Below are positions 27,481 to 37,000 of a DNA stretch of 60,696 bases, piece by piece. The translations under genes and the position numbers were made by a program. Location of the stretch: NCBI GenBank assembly GCA_031553565.1, contig JAVBLK010000040.1:1-60696 (forward strand), written 5' to 3'. The first letter of the stretch is position 1. Each line of letters begins with the position of its first letter. The notes beneath the pieces were generated by a model. The model was not told where the DNA came from and did no database searches. It saw only the letters and a list, made by a program, of their open reading frames with translations. The DNA comes from JAVBLK01 sp031553565. GTDB lineage: Bacteria > Bacillota > Clostridia > Christensenellales > DUVY01.

Positions 27481-28320
27481 TCAAAGACTGCCTCCGCCGG
27501 CAGCGTCCTCCGCGGCTCTTGCCGCGTCCCGCTCATAGACCCGGCAGGTTTTCATCTTTAACAGGGTAAATGCTACGCTGACAATGCAGATCACGCCGGC
27601 GGCCGCGGTCAATATCCAGAAAACCGTGTCCTGGAACGCGCCCTCGCCAAGGTCTGCGACCAGCATCCCGCCGAAGTCGAAGGCGGCGTGTAAAGCTACG
27701 CACAGCCACAGATTGCCGGTCTTAAGAAGTACCGCCGACAGCATCGCGCCGATCAGGAACGAATAGCCGATCTGCTGGATCGTCCCGACAACGCCGCCGC
27801 CGTAAAAAAGGTTGACCAGATGTATCAGCCCGAATACCAATGATGCCGCAAGCACCGAGACTACTATCCGGTTCTTGTGGTCCTTGAATCTCAGCATAAT
27901 AAATTCCAGCACTATCCCCCGGAAAAGTATCTCCTCAAGCAGTCCGATCCCGATGCATTTTAAGATCAGCAGCCATATCAGGTCGGGGCGCGAAACGACC
28001 GCCTTGCCCGAAATAAGCGCCGAAAAAGGAAAATTCGCCAATATAACTAAAAAAACCGGAACGCACCAAAGGAAATCCTTGAAAAAATCTTTCAAAGTCT
28101 TGCGGCGCGGTAAAGTGAATATATACGCGCTGCCCATGTAAGCGGCTAAAAGCGCAGCTGCGGCCGCGGCAAAAAGCCTGGTCAGAGTATCGGATAACAT
28201 AGGGTCGGCAGTTTTATCCCCCGTAAACGCGATCGGCACAAAATAAAAAACAGCCATTGCTATAAAGCACAGCGCCAGCGCAGAGAATGTTATAATTCTT
28301 GAGGTTTTTGGCTTCAACAC
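27481..28320 (-). CDS. CPBP-family intramembrane metalloprotease (CAAX/Abi)
   Basis: The 279-aa membrane protein has about eight helices. The family motifs are present: GIGLLEEILFRGIV (EExxxR), LVFGLIHLVNLF (FxxxH) and VALHAAFDFGG (HxxxD). These residues bind the metal and form the catalytic site of CAAX-type intramembrane proteases, which process prenylated or peptide substrates and sometimes confer bacteriocin self-immunity. It is divergent from the AgrA/AgrC-like pair, so a link to peptide signalling is possible, but no peptide gene was found nearby. Upstream of the start no clear Shine-Dalgarno was identified. Confidence 0.83.
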   Translation of the reverse strand: MLKPKTSRIITFSALALCFIAMAVFYFVPIAFTGDKTADPMLSDTLTRLFAAAAAALLAAYMGSAYIFTLPRRKTLKDFFKDFLWCVPVFLVILANFPFSALISGKAVVSRPDLIWLLILKCIGIGLLEEILFRGIVLEFIMLRFKDHKNRIVVSVLAASLVFGLIHLVNLFYGGGVVGTIQQIGYSFLIGAMLSAVLLKTGNLWLCVALHAAFDFGGMLVADLGEGAFQDTVFWILTAAAGVICIVSVAFTLLKMKTCRVYERDAARAAEDAAGGGSL

Positions 28321-28669
28321 ATTTTACCCGGTTTGTTTTTCTTGAGAAAAGGTCCGCCCCGGCCCCAAAAGATGCCCAAAACAGTCAGATCAGACGCAGT
28401 TTAGGAAACGCTGAATAAATGAGGCTTAAGCTATCATATATACATTGTTACCTTAGGGGCAACCTAATATTAACAGAGATACTGCAAATATGTCAAAGGA
28501 AAAAAATTGAGATAATCAGTAAGTTGCGAAAATAAGCTTTGTCTTTTCCGGGCCAAGATCAGTAGCCGGATCAGTAAAGGCATAAAATAGCCGCCGGGTA
28601 TTGCACAATCGGCTTTTTTTTGGTAAACTCTTGACATAAGGAAGCGATGGATAAATGAGGTTAATTTAG

Positions 28670-28686
28670 AGCAAGTATTTTTCAGG
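28670..28686 (+). repeat. 17-bp dispersed repeat, copy 1
   Basis: AGCAAGTATTTTTCAGG occurs identically at 33830-33846. ATGGATAAAT stands a short distance upstream of it in both places. It lies about 180 bp upstream of the LytTR regulator start here, and about 240 bp upstream of the third GH3 gene at the other site. It may be a shared regulator site. Confidence 0.6.
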
Positions 28687-28745
28687 ATGGAAGCGGCTTG
28701 TTTTTGCAGAAAATAGTAGAACTATTTGTGAAGAAAAAAAGACGT

Positions 28746-28798
28746 TTTCAGGCGAAAAAGACGCCGCTGTAAATTATTCCGAATTATTCAGCGATTCC
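28746..28798 (+). repeat. 53-bp dispersed repeat, copy A
   Basis: This segment matches 44816-44869 at roughly nine positions in ten, including the identical run AAAAGACGCCGCTGTAAATT and the block ATTATTCA. Similarity resumes at GCGGAAGTA about 40 bp downstream in both copies. It sits 51 bp upstream of the LytTR regulator gene. A common promoter-proximal control element is the simplest reading. Confidence 0.65.
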
Positions 28799-28848
28799 AT
28801 AAGTAAAAAATCGGCGCATTTTAAGCGGAAGTACACAAAGAGGAAAAG

Positions 28849-29568
28849 ATGATAAATATTGCTATTGTCGAGGATGACGACAAGGCGGCGGAAACGCTGC
28901 TTGGCTGTCTGAATAAATACCGGCACGAGAGCGGCGAGGCTTTTGAGGCCGTAAGGTTTGCCGAGGCCGAAAGCTTTCTGGACACTTGCCGGCGCCAGGC
29001 GTTTGAAATCGTATTCATGGACATCGAGATGCCCGGAATGAGCGGTATGGAGGCGGCGGCAAAGCTTAGGGAATTCGACAAGAAGATGGTCCTTATCTTT
29101 GTCACCAATATGGCGCAGTATGCGGTCAAGGGCTATGAGGTCAATGCGATGGACTACGTTTTAAAGCCCGTAAACTATCCGCATTTTGCCATAAAGATCA
29201 AAAAAGCGCTGGATATAGTCAAGACGGGCGAAAATGTGGAAATCATAATTACGCAGGCAAGCGGCATTAAAAAGCTTCCGGTGAATAATCTTTTTTATAT
29301 CGAGGTACAGGGGCACAAGCTGCTCTACCATACCGTTGACGGCGACGAGGGCGGCTACGGCTCGCTTTCCGACCTTTCCGAGAAGCTGAAGAGATATAAT
29401 TTTCTGCGCTGCAATAATTGCTATCTTGTAAATCCGAAATACATAGCGTCGGTACAGGGCTTTACGGTGCTGATGAAAAACGGCGACGCCCTACAGATAA
29501 GCCACCCGCGGAAAAAAGCGTTTATGACTGAGCTGGCGGACTGGCTGGGCCAGGGGAACTTTATATAA
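28849..29568 (+). CDS. LytTR-family response regulator (AgrA-like)
   Basis: The 239-aa protein has a receiver domain (1-120) with the acidic pocket VEDDD (residues 7-11), phospho-acceptor Asp58 in FMDIEMPGMSG, FVTNMAQYAVKG and Lys in YVLKPV. A LytTR DNA-binding domain follows (about 135-235; KKLPVNNLFYIEVQGHKLLY and LRCNNCYLVNPKYIASV). Such regulators bind direct repeats as dimers and often control bacteriocin, toxin or surface genes. A good GAGG ribosome-binding site precedes the ATG. The partner kinase starts 164 bp downstream. Confidence 0.93.
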   Translation: MINIAIVEDDDKAAETLLGCLNKYRHESGEAFEAVRFAEAESFLDTCRRQAFEIVFMDIEMPGMSGMEAAAKLREFDKKMVLIFVTNMAQYAVKGYEVNAMDYVLKPVNYPHFAIKIKKALDIVKTGENVEIIITQASGIKKLPVNNLFYIEVQGHKLLYHTVDGDEGGYGSLSDLSEKLKRYNFLRCNNCYLVNPKYIASVQGFTVLMKNGDALQISHPRKKAFMTELADWLGQGNFI

Positions 29569-29732
29569 TGTCATCCGCCTTTTTCTTTGAGCGGGCAGGC
29601 GCGCACAAGCCCGTCATTCGAACCCGGCGAGGGGAAAAGAAAGATATTTTTCTTTTTGCAAAAATGTGCCGCTGACGGGCAAAACAAGCCGGCCTGGCGG
29701 CGCAGTCTAATACGTATAGGTAATATAAACAT

Positions 29733-31043
29733 ATGGAATATATATATGATTTCTTTATGGCTCACGGGTTCGTGCTGGAGCTGACGATCTGCGCGGCGCT
29801 GTTTGTGTTTGCGTTAAAACGAAAGAAGATGTTCGTTTTAAAGGCGGTCGCATCGGTAATAGTGCTGTTCCTCCTGTCAATAGTATGCGGATTTATCCCT
29901 ACCGGCATCGCGTTTATCAATATCGTCAAATATGTCGTCTTGTTTGCCGCGCTTTTTGCCATGATCATGCTTTGCTTCGAGGCGTCCGCCTGGCTGGCGC
30001 TGTTTTGTATCATAGGGGCGTGCGCGACACAGCACGGCGGCTATAAACTGGGCGAATTCTTACAATACTTGACCGACGGGCACGTCAGCCAGCCGGTATA
30101 CATCCTGATGTATATATTGGGCGTGGCGCTGGGCTGCGCGCTGTCCTACATCTTTTTTGCGCGTAAGCTTTACAAGACCGAATCCGCATTCTTTGAAAAC
30201 AAGCAGGTCATTCTCCTGGGGGTAACGCTCGTCTTGTCGGTTACATTATTCCAGAACGTTTTCGCGTCCAACATGGGCGAAATAAAGCTTGAGATGTACT
30301 TGGTCTACGCCGCATACGATATCATTTGCTGCGTATTTACCCTGGGCATGCAGTTCGGTATGTTCAGGAGCGGCAAGTTAGAGCAGGAGTATAAATTTAT
30401 GGGGCATCTCCTGCACGCCCAAAAACAGCAGTTCGAGGCGTCAAAGGAGAATATCGAGCTTATCAATATAAAAAGCCACGACCTTAAAAAGCAGATCTCG
30501 ATGCTCGGCGGCCGTTTGACCGAGGGCGAGCTTTCCGAGCTTAAACGCGCGGTCTCTATATACGATTCCGCAGTCAAGACCGGCAATGAGGTTTTGGACG
30601 TTATCCTGGCGGAAAAGAGCCTCCTATGCGAAAGGGCGGGGATCACGCTGGCCTGTATCGCGGACGGTGAAAAGCTTGGTTTTATGACTGCGTCCGATAT
30701 CTATTCGCTGTTCGGCAACGCGATCGATAACGCCGTCGAGGCCGTGCAAAAACTGGAGGATCCCCAAAAGCGGGTCATCAGCGTCAACGTGAAGGAGACG
30801 GGCGGTATGCTTTCCTGCCATTTCGAGAATTATTATTCCGGGCCGATTTCTTTTTCCGAGAGGCTGCCCGTCACCACTAAGGACGATAAGAGATATCACG
30901 GCTTCGGCCTTAAAAGCATCCGGCTGATCACGGACAAATATAACGGTTACTTTTCGCTGAAAACCGAGGGGGAGATATTCAATCTCAATATCCTGTTGCC
31001 CGTGCAGGGCGGGCCGGACGCGGCCAGGCAATGGCGGATATGA
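29733..31043 (+). CDS. AgrC-like sensor histidine kinase (HPK10, GHKL ATPase)
   Basis: The 436-aa protein has six or seven N-terminal membrane helices (about 5-215) and a cytoplasmic kinase core. The H-box is NIKSHDLKKQISML, the N-box FGNAIDNAVEAVQKL and the G-box GFGLKSIRLITDKYNGYFSLK. This form of core belongs to the HPK10 class used with LytTR regulators, often to sense exported peptides. No agrB or agrD-like gene lies nearby. A TAATAT at 29721-29726 ends 6 nt before the ATG, with only a weak -35, so the start could be partly leaderless or the gene is co-transcribed with the regulator. Confidence 0.9.
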   Translation: MEYIYDFFMAHGFVLELTICAALFVFALKRKKMFVLKAVASVIVLFLLSIVCGFIPTGIAFINIVKYVVLFAALFAMIMLCFEASAWLALFCIIGACATQHGGYKLGEFLQYLTDGHVSQPVYILMYILGVALGCALSYIFFARKLYKTESAFFENKQVILLGVTLVLSVTLFQNVFASNMGEIKLEMYLVYAAYDIICCVFTLGMQFGMFRSGKLEQEYKFMGHLLHAQKQQFEASKENIELINIKSHDLKKQISMLGGRLTEGELSELKRAVSIYDSAVKTGNEVLDVILAEKSLLCERAGITLACIADGEKLGFMTASDIYSLFGNAIDNAVEAVQKLEDPQKRVISVNVKETGGMLSCHFENYYSGPISFSERLPVTTKDDKRYHGFGLKSIRLITDKYNGYFSLKTEGEIFNLNILLPVQGGPDAARQWRI

Positions 31044-31093
31044 TCCGCGTTTTAAAAGGTTAGGGCGCGAAAAAGCAAGTTTAGGAAAACCTA

Positions 31094-31123
31094 TTGAAAT
31101 AGCCGAATGTTCCGTTATATAAT
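31094..31123 (+). promoter_or_regulatory. Sigma-A-type promoter of the GH2 gene
   Basis: TTGAAA (31094-31099) and TATAAT (31118-31123) are 18 bp apart. The predicted start of transcription falls in the adjacent hairpin at 31125-31150. Confidence 0.65.
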
Positions 31124-31124
31124 G

Positions 31125-31150
31125 ACCGCAGCAAAGTAGCGGTGTTTTTT
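31125..31150 (+). terminator. Hairpin with T run after the histidine kinase gene
   Basis: ACCGC (31125-31129) pairs with GCGGT (31139-31143) and six T residues follow (31145-31150). It can terminate the upstream kinase transcript while the GH2 promoter immediately precedes it. The stem is short, so efficiency is uncertain. Confidence 0.5.
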
Positions 31151-31232
31151 CATTTCCGGGATGCCAGGATGTGCGACGGAAAAAGCATAAAAGAATAATT
31201 AGTAAAAAACAACAAAAACTAAAGGTGGCGAG

Positions 31233-33611
31233 ATGAGAAAAACAATTTTCAACGACAATTGGACAGTATTCAAAGAGGGCGACGTCAGCACAAAGAAAGC
31301 CGTCACTCTGCCGCATGACGCGATGATGGATGAGGAGCGGAAAGAGGAAAATCCCGGCGGCGTGCATACGGCGTGGTTCGCCGGCGGCGACTATATTTAC
31401 GAAAAGGCTTTCACTGTTCCGTTAAGCGATTCAAACAAAAAAATTGTCTTCGAGTTCGAGGGCGCATACCGCAACGCCGAGGTCAGTATCAACGGTCAGA
31501 AGGCGGGGCAACGCCCTTACGGCTACACCAATTTTTATGTGGACGCAAGCGCCTTTTTAGAATACGGCAAGGAAAACAAAATAGAGGTCGTTTGCAGAAA
31601 CAGCGAGCAGCCCAATTCCCGCTGGTATTCCGGCTCCGGGCTCTACCGGCCTGTCAACATGTACGCCTTGCCCGAAAAACACATTCTGATAAACGGTATC
31701 AAGATAAAGTGCCTCGAGGTTTCCATCCCAAAGCTTGAGGTCACTGTGAACAGGAGTGCGCCGGGCGGCGCGGAAATCGCGATCCTGGACGGCAATAAGG
31801 TCATAAAGACAGTAACGCTGTCCGAAGGACAGGATAGCGCCGTCATAGAACTGCCCGGAGCAATGCTCTGGTCGCCCGAACAGCCGAAGCTTTATACCTG
31901 CCGCGTAACATTCGGCGGGGATACGGCCGAGGAACGGTTCGGTATACGTAAAGTTGACTGCGACGCGAAACAGGGTCTGAGGATCAACAATAAGCGCGTG
32001 ATTTTAAGGGGAGCGTGCGTACATCACGACAACGGCCTTTTGGGCGCGGCAGGCCATCCGTTTGCGGAGAGAAGGAAGATCAAGCTCTTGCAGGCGGCGG
32101 GCTATAACGCCATACGTTCGGCGCACAACCCGTGCTCTAAGGCTATGCTTGACGTATGCGACGAGCTGGGGATGCTTGTTTTGGACGAGTACGTCGATAT
32201 GTGGTATATCCATAAGACGCCTTTCGATTACGCGGGGTATTTTGATAAGTGGTGGCGGCAGGACATGTCCGATATGGTCGATAAGGACTATAACCACCCG
32301 TCGGTCATCATGTATTCGATAGGAAACGAGGTCAGCGAGACCGGGCAGGCACGTGGCATCGGCCTTACCGGCGAGATGACGGAATATTTACATAAGATCG
32401 ACAACAGCCGTCCCGTCACGTGCGGCGTCAATATATTCTTTAATTATTTAAGTTCCTTGGGTTTCGGGGTCTATTCCGACAAGAAAGCCAAGAAAGAGGC
32501 GGCAAAGGACCATACCAAGAAAAAGAAAGCAGTCGGCAGCGAGTTCTTCAACAACCTTGCCGGGATCTTCGGCGATAAGGTAATGAAGATCGGCGCGACC
32601 TTAGGCGGCAGCGACAGAAGGACCCGCGACGCTTTTGCAAAGCTTGACGTGGCCGGTTACAACTACGGCATTATGCGCAATAAGAAGGACGTCAAAAAGT
32701 ACCCGGACCGCGTTATTTTGGGCAGCGAGACCTTCTGCACGGACGCATATAAATTCTATGAATTTGCGAAAAAGCACCCTGCGCTCATCGGCGACTTTGT
32801 GTGGGCGGGCATGGACTATTTGGGCGAGGCGGGCATCGGCGCGTGGGAATACAGGAACTACGCAAAGGATTTTACCAGGAGCTTCGGCTGGCTGACCGCG
32901 GGCAGCGGCAAGCTGGATATAACCGGCAAGGGCGGCGGCGAAAGCGCATATACAAGGGTAGCGTTCGAGCTGGACAAGATCCGCATGGCGGTGGTGCCCG
33001 TGGATCACGCCTTTCAAAAGCATTCGCCGTCGGCGTGGCGCGCGTCCAACGCGATAGAGAGCTGGGCGTGGAACGGCCGTGAAGGGCGCGAGACGATAGT
33101 CGAGGTCTATGCAAAGGCGCATAAGGCCGCGCTGTTTTTAAACGGGAATAAGCTGGCCGAAAAGAAGATAAAGAAAAAGGATTGTTTTGCCGACTTTAAG
33201 GTCGTGTTCCAGCCGGGCGAGCTGACGGCGGTAAGCTATGACGAGGCGGGCAAGGAAATAGCCAGGTGCTCGCTGAAGTCTGCAGAAAAGGCAACAAAGT
33301 TGTCGCTTGTTCCCGAGGATAAAATAGTTTCGGCGGAGGACGGATTGTGCTACGTAAGGCTCCGGTACACGGACGAGAACGGGCTGGTCCGCCCGCGCAC
33401 TCACGGCAAGATAGAGGTCAAGGTCGAAAACGGCACGCTTTTGGGATTGGGCCACGCCTGCCCGTACAATACGGACGGCTATAAAAACGCCTGGACGGAG
33501 GCCTATTACGGCGAGGCGCTTGCGATCATACGGCCGGACGGCAAGGGCAAAGTCACGGTAGCGGCAAGCAGCCCGTACGGGAATGCGGTGGCGGAGATAG
33601 CGGCGGAGTAA
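31233..33611 (+). CDS. GH2-family glycosidase (beta-galactosidase-like)
   Basis: The 792-aa protein lacks a signal peptide, so it is cytoplasmic. It has the GH2 sugar-binding domain (about 1-170; RKTIFNDNWTVFKEG, NSRWYSGSGLYRPV), an immunoglobulin-like domain (about 175-270) and the catalytic barrel (about 275-580). Visible active-site residues are the acid/base Glu366 in SIGNEVSE and the nucleophile Glu499 in ILGSETF. GACVHHDNGLLGAA is the typical start of the barrel. A Lys-rich insertion (residues about 413-430) precedes barrel helix seven. The C-terminus carries further beta-sandwich domains. Specificity could be beta-galactoside or another beta-glycoside. AAAGGTGG precedes the ATG. Confidence 0.9.
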   Translation: MRKTIFNDNWTVFKEGDVSTKKAVTLPHDAMMDEERKEENPGGVHTAWFAGGDYIYEKAFTVPLSDSNKKIVFEFEGAYRNAEVSINGQKAGQRPYGYTNFYVDASAFLEYGKENKIEVVCRNSEQPNSRWYSGSGLYRPVNMYALPEKHILINGIKIKCLEVSIPKLEVTVNRSAPGGAEIAILDGNKVIKTVTLSEGQDSAVIELPGAMLWSPEQPKLYTCRVTFGGDTAEERFGIRKVDCDAKQGLRINNKRVILRGACVHHDNGLLGAAGHPFAERRKIKLLQAAGYNAIRSAHNPCSKAMLDVCDELGMLVLDEYVDMWYIHKTPFDYAGYFDKWWRQDMSDMVDKDYNHPSVIMYSIGNEVSETGQARGIGLTGEMTEYLHKIDNSRPVTCGVNIFFNYLSSLGFGVYSDKKAKKEAAKDHTKKKKAVGSEFFNNLAGIFGDKVMKIGATLGGSDRRTRDAFAKLDVAGYNYGIMRNKKDVKKYPDRVILGSETFCTDAYKFYEFAKKHPALIGDFVWAGMDYLGEAGIGAWEYRNYAKDFTRSFGWLTAGSGKLDITGKGGGESAYTRVAFELDKIRMAVVPVDHAFQKHSPSAWRASNAIESWAWNGREGRETIVEVYAKAHKAALFLNGNKLAEKKIKKKDCFADFKVVFQPGELTAVSYDEAGKEIARCSLKSAEKATKLSLVPEDKIVSAEDGLCYVRLRYTDENGLVRPRTHGKIEVKVENGTLLGLGHACPYNTDGYKNAWTEAYYGEALAIIRPDGKGKVTVAASSPYGNAVAEIAAE

Positions 33612-33657
33612 GCTTACTTTCACGGCGAGTTTCCCGGCAGTCTAATGATTTTTTTAT

Positions 33658-33691
33658 GCAATGCGGACAAAATGTCCGCATTGCTTTTTTT
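33658..33691 (+). terminator. Terminator of the GH2 gene
   Basis: Positions 33658-33669 pair perfectly with 33673-33684 around an AAA loop, followed by seven T residues. Confidence 0.92.
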
Positions 33692-34070
33692 GTATCCTAG
33701 GAAAAATCGTAGTAGAAAATATTGAAAGCCGCGGCTTGATAAACGTGGCAAAGCCACTTTTTTTGCGGTTTTTTAAGTTTTCCATACTAGGTAGCGTTTA
33801 AGTAAAGGCTGATTAATGGATAAATTTTAAGCAAGTATTTTTCAGGCAGAAAACTTTTCTATTCTTTTATTTTCTTTATTTTGGCCGTTCGCTTTAGTAT
33901 TTTTTTTGTGATTTGAGAAAAGCTAGATGTATTAGGGAAAAGATCATACCGCTTTTCAAGGGGCCGGCTAGATCCGGAGCGAGTAGATTTTCTTTTTTAA
34001 ACGACTTTTACCCGGAGCATTCCGGTATAAAAGGTCGGACCGACAAAACAATTGATCAGGAGGAAACAAG
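33692..34070. other. 379-bp gap upstream of the third GH3 gene
   Basis: It contains a second small terminator-like hairpin (GTGGC at 33745-33749 with GCCAC at 33753-33757, then T7) and copy 2 of the 17-bp repeat (33830-33846). The rest is AT-rich leader without an ORF. AGGAGG stands just before the GH3 start. Confidence 0.5.
33830..33846 (+). repeat. 17-bp dispersed repeat, copy 2
   Basis: Identical to 28670-28686, and likewise preceded by ATGGATAAAT (33817-33826). It lies in the leader region of the third GH3 gene, about 240 bp before its start. Confidence 0.6.
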
Positions 34071-37000
34071 ATGTGGTCTAACACAATGAACCGGGTCTGG
34101 CGCGGGCTTGCGTTGGTATTTGCGTTTATTATGGCGCTTGCAATCGGCGCCGCGGTCATACTGGAGACGCCCGGGAACAGAATCATGGTTGACGACTATT
34201 TAGGGACGAGAAGCTCGCAAATAGTGTCGGAAGAAATCGAGGGAGCCGATCCCTACAATTTCAAGGCCGATTACAGCACTTCGGATGAGCTGGTCGCCGC
34301 GGACAAGGCGCTTGCTGAAAAGCTGGCCGAGGAAGGCGTGGTGCTATTTAAGAATGAGGGCAATACGCTCCCGCTCGCGCAGGGGGCGAAAATCACGCTG
34401 CTGGGCATCCGCAGCAAAACCCCGCAGTACGGCGGAGTCATAGGCAGCACTCCATTGGAGGCGCAGAATATCCCGCCCGCGGCTGCGTTTACTCAAAAAG
34501 GTTTTTCGGTCAATCCGACGATGACCGCGCTGTACGCGACTTTTGCCGACGCGGGCAGGCTGTCTAACAGCTTTCAGACGGTCGTAAACGAGGCAAAATA
34601 CGATACTGTTAACGAGCCTTCTGTCGCCGCGCTGGAGGCGAAAAACGCGGCGTTCCGCACCAGTTTTGCCGAGTACAACGCCGCCGCGATAGTATTCATC
34701 GGTCGCCCCAGCACCGAGGCCGCCGATTTTTTCCCGGGGTCGAGAGGCACAACGCTGGCTACCACTTCGGGAAATATCCTGGGGCTTACGGCGGAAGAGA
34801 AGGCTACTATCAAGCTTGCAACCGATAATTTCTCCAAGGTTATAGTGCTGGTAAACAGCGACTCGGCGATGGAGATAGGCGAGATCAAGGCCGATCCGAA
34901 GGTGCAGGCGATACTGTGGGTCGGTGCGCCCGGCAGCATGGGCTTTTTAGGCGTCGCCGACATTTTGAAGGGCGATGTAAGCCCGTCCGGACACATCTCG
35001 GATATTTATGCAGCGAATTCTACGTCATCGCCGGCAATGCAGAATTTCGGGATAATGCAGTTTGCTAATACTGCGGAAATACAGAACGTTCCTACCGCAA
35101 CAGCCGACTACAGAGGTAACTGGCTGATTGTCGAAGCGGAAGGCATATACGTAGGCTATAAATATTACGAGACACGTTATAACGACATCGTTACAGGGAA
35201 AGGCGGCGCGGCATCGACAACGGGAAAAACCGGAAGCTATGAGGGCGACTGGAGCTACGCCGGCGAGGTCACCTATCCTTTCGGATACGGCCTGTCATAT
35301 ACTACATTTTCGCAGACTTTGGACAGCGTAAATATAGCCAGCAACAAAAAGACCGCGACGGTAAAAGTGACAGTTAAAAATACCGGCACGAAACATTCGG
35401 GTAAGGACGTCGTGCAGCTTTATGCGCAGGCGCCGTATATCCACGGGACGACTAAGGTCGAGAAAGCGGCTGTGCAGCTGCTCGATTTTGAAAAAACAGG
35501 GCTTCTCGCGCCCGGCAAGTCCGAGCAGGTCACCTTAAACGTCGACATGCAGTACCTTGCCAGTTATGACGCCAAGGACGCCAAGACGTATATCATCGAC
35601 GGCGGCGATTATTATTTCGCGATCGGGAACGGCTCGCACGAGGCGATGAATAATATCCTGGCCAAGCAGGGCAAAACGACATCGAACGGCATGGACGCCG
35701 CGGGCGACGCCGATAAGGCGTACAAATGGACGTGGGCGGCAGATACGACAACTTTCTCGACCTCGAAGGCAAAAGTCAAGGTCACGAACCAGCTTGAGGA
35801 TTCCGACCTGAACTATTATCTTCCGGGCACCGTAACCTACCTCAGCAGGAACAAATGGACGGAGACCTGGCCGAAAACATACGGTACAAACGCCGCGATC
35901 CCCACTGCCGTCCCGATAACGGCAAATGAAAAGCTGATCAAGCAGCTCAAGAACGACACATATGAGATCAAGACGGGCGGCGACCCCAAAAAAGTAACGT
36001 TCGGCAAGGAAAACGGACTTAATATCGCCTCTATGAAAGGGGCGTCGTTCGAGGACGACCGCTGGGAGGACATCCTGGATCAGGTGTCGCTGGCCGAAGC
36101 GATGGATTTTGTAGTCAGGGGACAGAATCAATTGATACCGATGCCTTCGATCGGATTGTTAAAAGTCGGGGTCAACGACGGGCCGATGGGCTTAAACGGC
36201 AGCCTTGCGGCAAATTCCAGGTCCGGTTCGCCTTGGTTTCTGGACAATTCGGCGACTTCCACCGACCCTAATAAGGGCTATAACGCCAGAGTTATCCCTA
36301 CTGAAGTAGTGATCGGCGCAACGTTCAGCAAGGAACTGGCTTACGAAAACGGCGTAATGTTCGGCAACGACGGGATCTGGGGCGGCACCTCATTTATGTG
36401 GGCGCCCGGAATGAATCTCCACCGTACGCCTTACAACGGCAGAAACCACGAATATTACAGCGAAGACCCGATATTGACAGGGCATCTGGGCAGCAATGTT
36501 TGTAAAGGCGCGCTGTCGAAAGGGATGATAATGTCGCCGAAGCACTTCGCTTTCAACCCGCAGGAGTCTAACCGCGCCGCGCTTGCCCAGTTTATGACCG
36601 AGCAGAAAGCGCGCGAAACAGAGTTGAGAGGATATCAGATAGCGTTCGAGGGCGGAGCCTTGGGCACGATGACTTCGTTCAGCCGGATAGGCGCGACGTA
36701 CGCGAATGCATCAATAGGACTGATGAGAAAAATATTAAGGGGCGAATGGGGATTCAACGGCTATATAGTTACGGATATGATCAACGGGCCTTATTATATG
36801 ACGCTTAAAGAATCAATTATCGCCAGCTCCGGCACCTTGGACACAAATTCTCTAAACGCCGCCTGGACATCATATTGGAAAGAGGACGTTGTCACAAAAG
36901 ACGAGGAGCTTATGGGCTGTATCAGGGAAGCGCTCCATACAATCCTTTATACGGTCGTCAACAGCAACTATATGAACGGGATCAATTCCACATCGCGCGA

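Larger units (their letters stand above)
28321..28848. other. 528-bp intergenic region with repeats and a weak promoter, upstream of the LytTR operon
   Basis: No plausible gene is present. A TTGACA lies at 28631-28636 but no good -10 follows at the right distance. Two repeats also found elsewhere in the window occur here: AGCAAGTATTTTTCAGG (28670-28686) and a 53-bp element (28746-28798). The Shine-Dalgarno AGAGGAAA precedes the regulator gene. Confidence 0.5.

Noticed and set aside
28321..28848. Search for an agrD-like peptide gene upstream of the LytTR pair
   Set aside because: Only a 9-codon frame (start 28687) without a ribosome-binding site was seen; it is too short and poorly placed to call.
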